Source: an uncultured Muribaculaceae bacterium (lineage in GTDB: Bacteria > Bacteroidota > Bacteroidia > Bacteroidales > Muribaculaceae). Taken from it: a stretch of 7,904 bases of DNA. This document shows positions 7,364 to 7,904 of the stretch, piece by piece. The notes under the pieces were generated by a model that did no database searches, had not been told where the DNA came from, and saw only the letters and a list, made by a program, of their open reading frames with translations. The DNA lies in contig CALHWU010000140.1 in the NCBI GenBank assembly GCA_938039795.1, forward strand, positions 1 through 7,904, in the 5' to 3' direction. The position numbers and the translations under genes were made by a program. How positions within the stretch are numbered: the first letter of the stretch is position 1; every line of letters begins with the position of its first letter.

Positions 7364-7904
7364 ATGAAAAGACTACAGAAAGCTGCCTTGGCTACGGCAG
7401 CAATCATGTCAGCCACAGCATGCCTCAACGGCTGCAAGCAAGCCTCTTCTACGGCTTCGGAAGTAGCAACCGACTCTACGTCACAGATCGTTGTGGCCTA
7501 TGTCACCGGCTGGAGCAGCTGTGTGCCCGATCCGAGCCAGATGACCCACATCAACTATGCGTTTGGCAAGGTGGCTCCGAGTTTTGACTCGGTCACCGTG
7601 CAGAACCCCGCACGTCTCGATTCCATCGTAGCCCTGCGGCAGATCAATCCCGATCTGAAGATCATGCTCTCCGTCGGCGGATGGGGTGCCGGCAACTTCA
7701 GTGAGATGGCCGCCGACTCAGCTCTCCGTGCGAAATTCGCCGAAGATTGTCTTGCCAAGGTAGAACGTTACGGACTCGACGGCATAGATATCGACTGGGA
7801 ATACCCGTGCAGCGACCAAGCCGAGATTGACTGTGACTCGAGCGATAAACAGAACTACACAAAGCTCCTGCAAGCTCTGCGCGACGCCCTTGGCATGAAC
7901 CGCA
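7364..7904 (+). CDS. GH18 glycosidase (chitinase-like) lipoprotein, 3'-truncated
   Basis: The first 180 residues of an exported glycoside hydrolase family 18 enzyme; the frame is open at the right edge. The start ATG is in AATATGAAAAG, 40 nt after the pseudouridine synthase stop. A signal peptide (KRLQK, then AALATAAIMSATA) leads to two candidate lipidated cysteines, C20 (ATAC) and C24 (LNGC), followed by a Ser/Thr/Ala linker. This suggests a lipoprotein of the outer membrane or periplasm. The barrel strands are recognisable: IVVAYVTGW (42-50), MTHINYAFG (60-68), IMLSVGGWG (100-108) and DGIDIDWEYP (139-148). The last contains the DxxDxDxE motif with catalytic acid E146. The retained WEYP favours chitinase-like action on beta-1,4-GlcNAc polymers over endo-glycosidases of the EndoH/EndoS type, but the substrate is inference. 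No terminator or clear promoter lies in the short gap upstream, so it may be read from topA. Confidence 0.92.
   Translation, partial: MKRLQKAALATAAIMSATACLNGCKQASSTASEVATDSTSQIVVAYVTGWSSCVPDPSQMTHINYAFGKVAPSFDSVTVQNPARLDSIVALRQINPDLKIMLSVGGWGAGNFSEMAADSALRAKFAEDCLAKVERYGLDGIDIDWEYPCSDQAEIDCDSSDKQNYTKLLQALRDALGMNR

Noticed and set aside
7327..7587. 86-codon frame from TTG 7327 at the start of the GH18 gene
   Set aside because: It is out of frame with the GH18 signal peptide and barrel motifs starting at ATG 7364, which clearly define the real gene.

Overview
The window reads as an ordinary chromosomal stretch of a member of Bacteroidota, most likely Bacteroidales; something like Muribaculaceae would fit, but that is inference. 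The signs are a perfect Bacteroidota-type -7 promoter element (TAATTTTG) upstream of topA, A/T-rich translation starts without clear Shine-Dalgarno sequences, G+C a little over half by eye, and protein sequences in the style of that phylum. All six genes lie on the + strand and are closely spaced. There is no tRNA, rRNA, CRISPR array, insertion sequence or phage gene.

Layout. (1) 1-1550: glutaminyl-tRNA synthetase (glnS), missing about 45 N-terminal codons beyond the left edge. (2) 1558-3000: a cytoplasmic TPR-like helical-repeat protein of unknown role, starting on GTG 7 nt after the glnS stop. (3) 3067-3756: a six-helix aquaporin/MIP channel with both NPA boxes but Asn in place of the usual selectivity-filter His, followed by a short palindrome and a strong Rho-independent terminator (3786-3824). 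(4) About 180 bp of intergenic DNA carrying the topA promoter. (5) 4007-6343: DNA topoisomerase I (topA). (6) 6340-7323: an S4-domain pseudouridine synthase of the RluA/RluD family, overlapping topA by 4 nt (ATGA). (7) 7364 to the right edge: the first 180 residues of a secreted, probably lipid-anchored GH18 glycosidase (chitinase-like) with an intact DxxDxDxE catalytic motif.

The transcription units inferred are [glnS-TPR(-aquaporin)] ending at the terminator, then [topA-rlu(-GH18)]. The first four identifiable functions are core ones: tRNA charging, water permeation, DNA supercoiling and rRNA modification. GH18 opens an accessory polysaccharide-degrading function that continues outside the window. 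I found no convincing undescribed multi-gene system. The observations most worth checking are the altered aquaporin filter, the start-site corrections for topA and the TPR gene, and the truncated GH18 lipoprotein.
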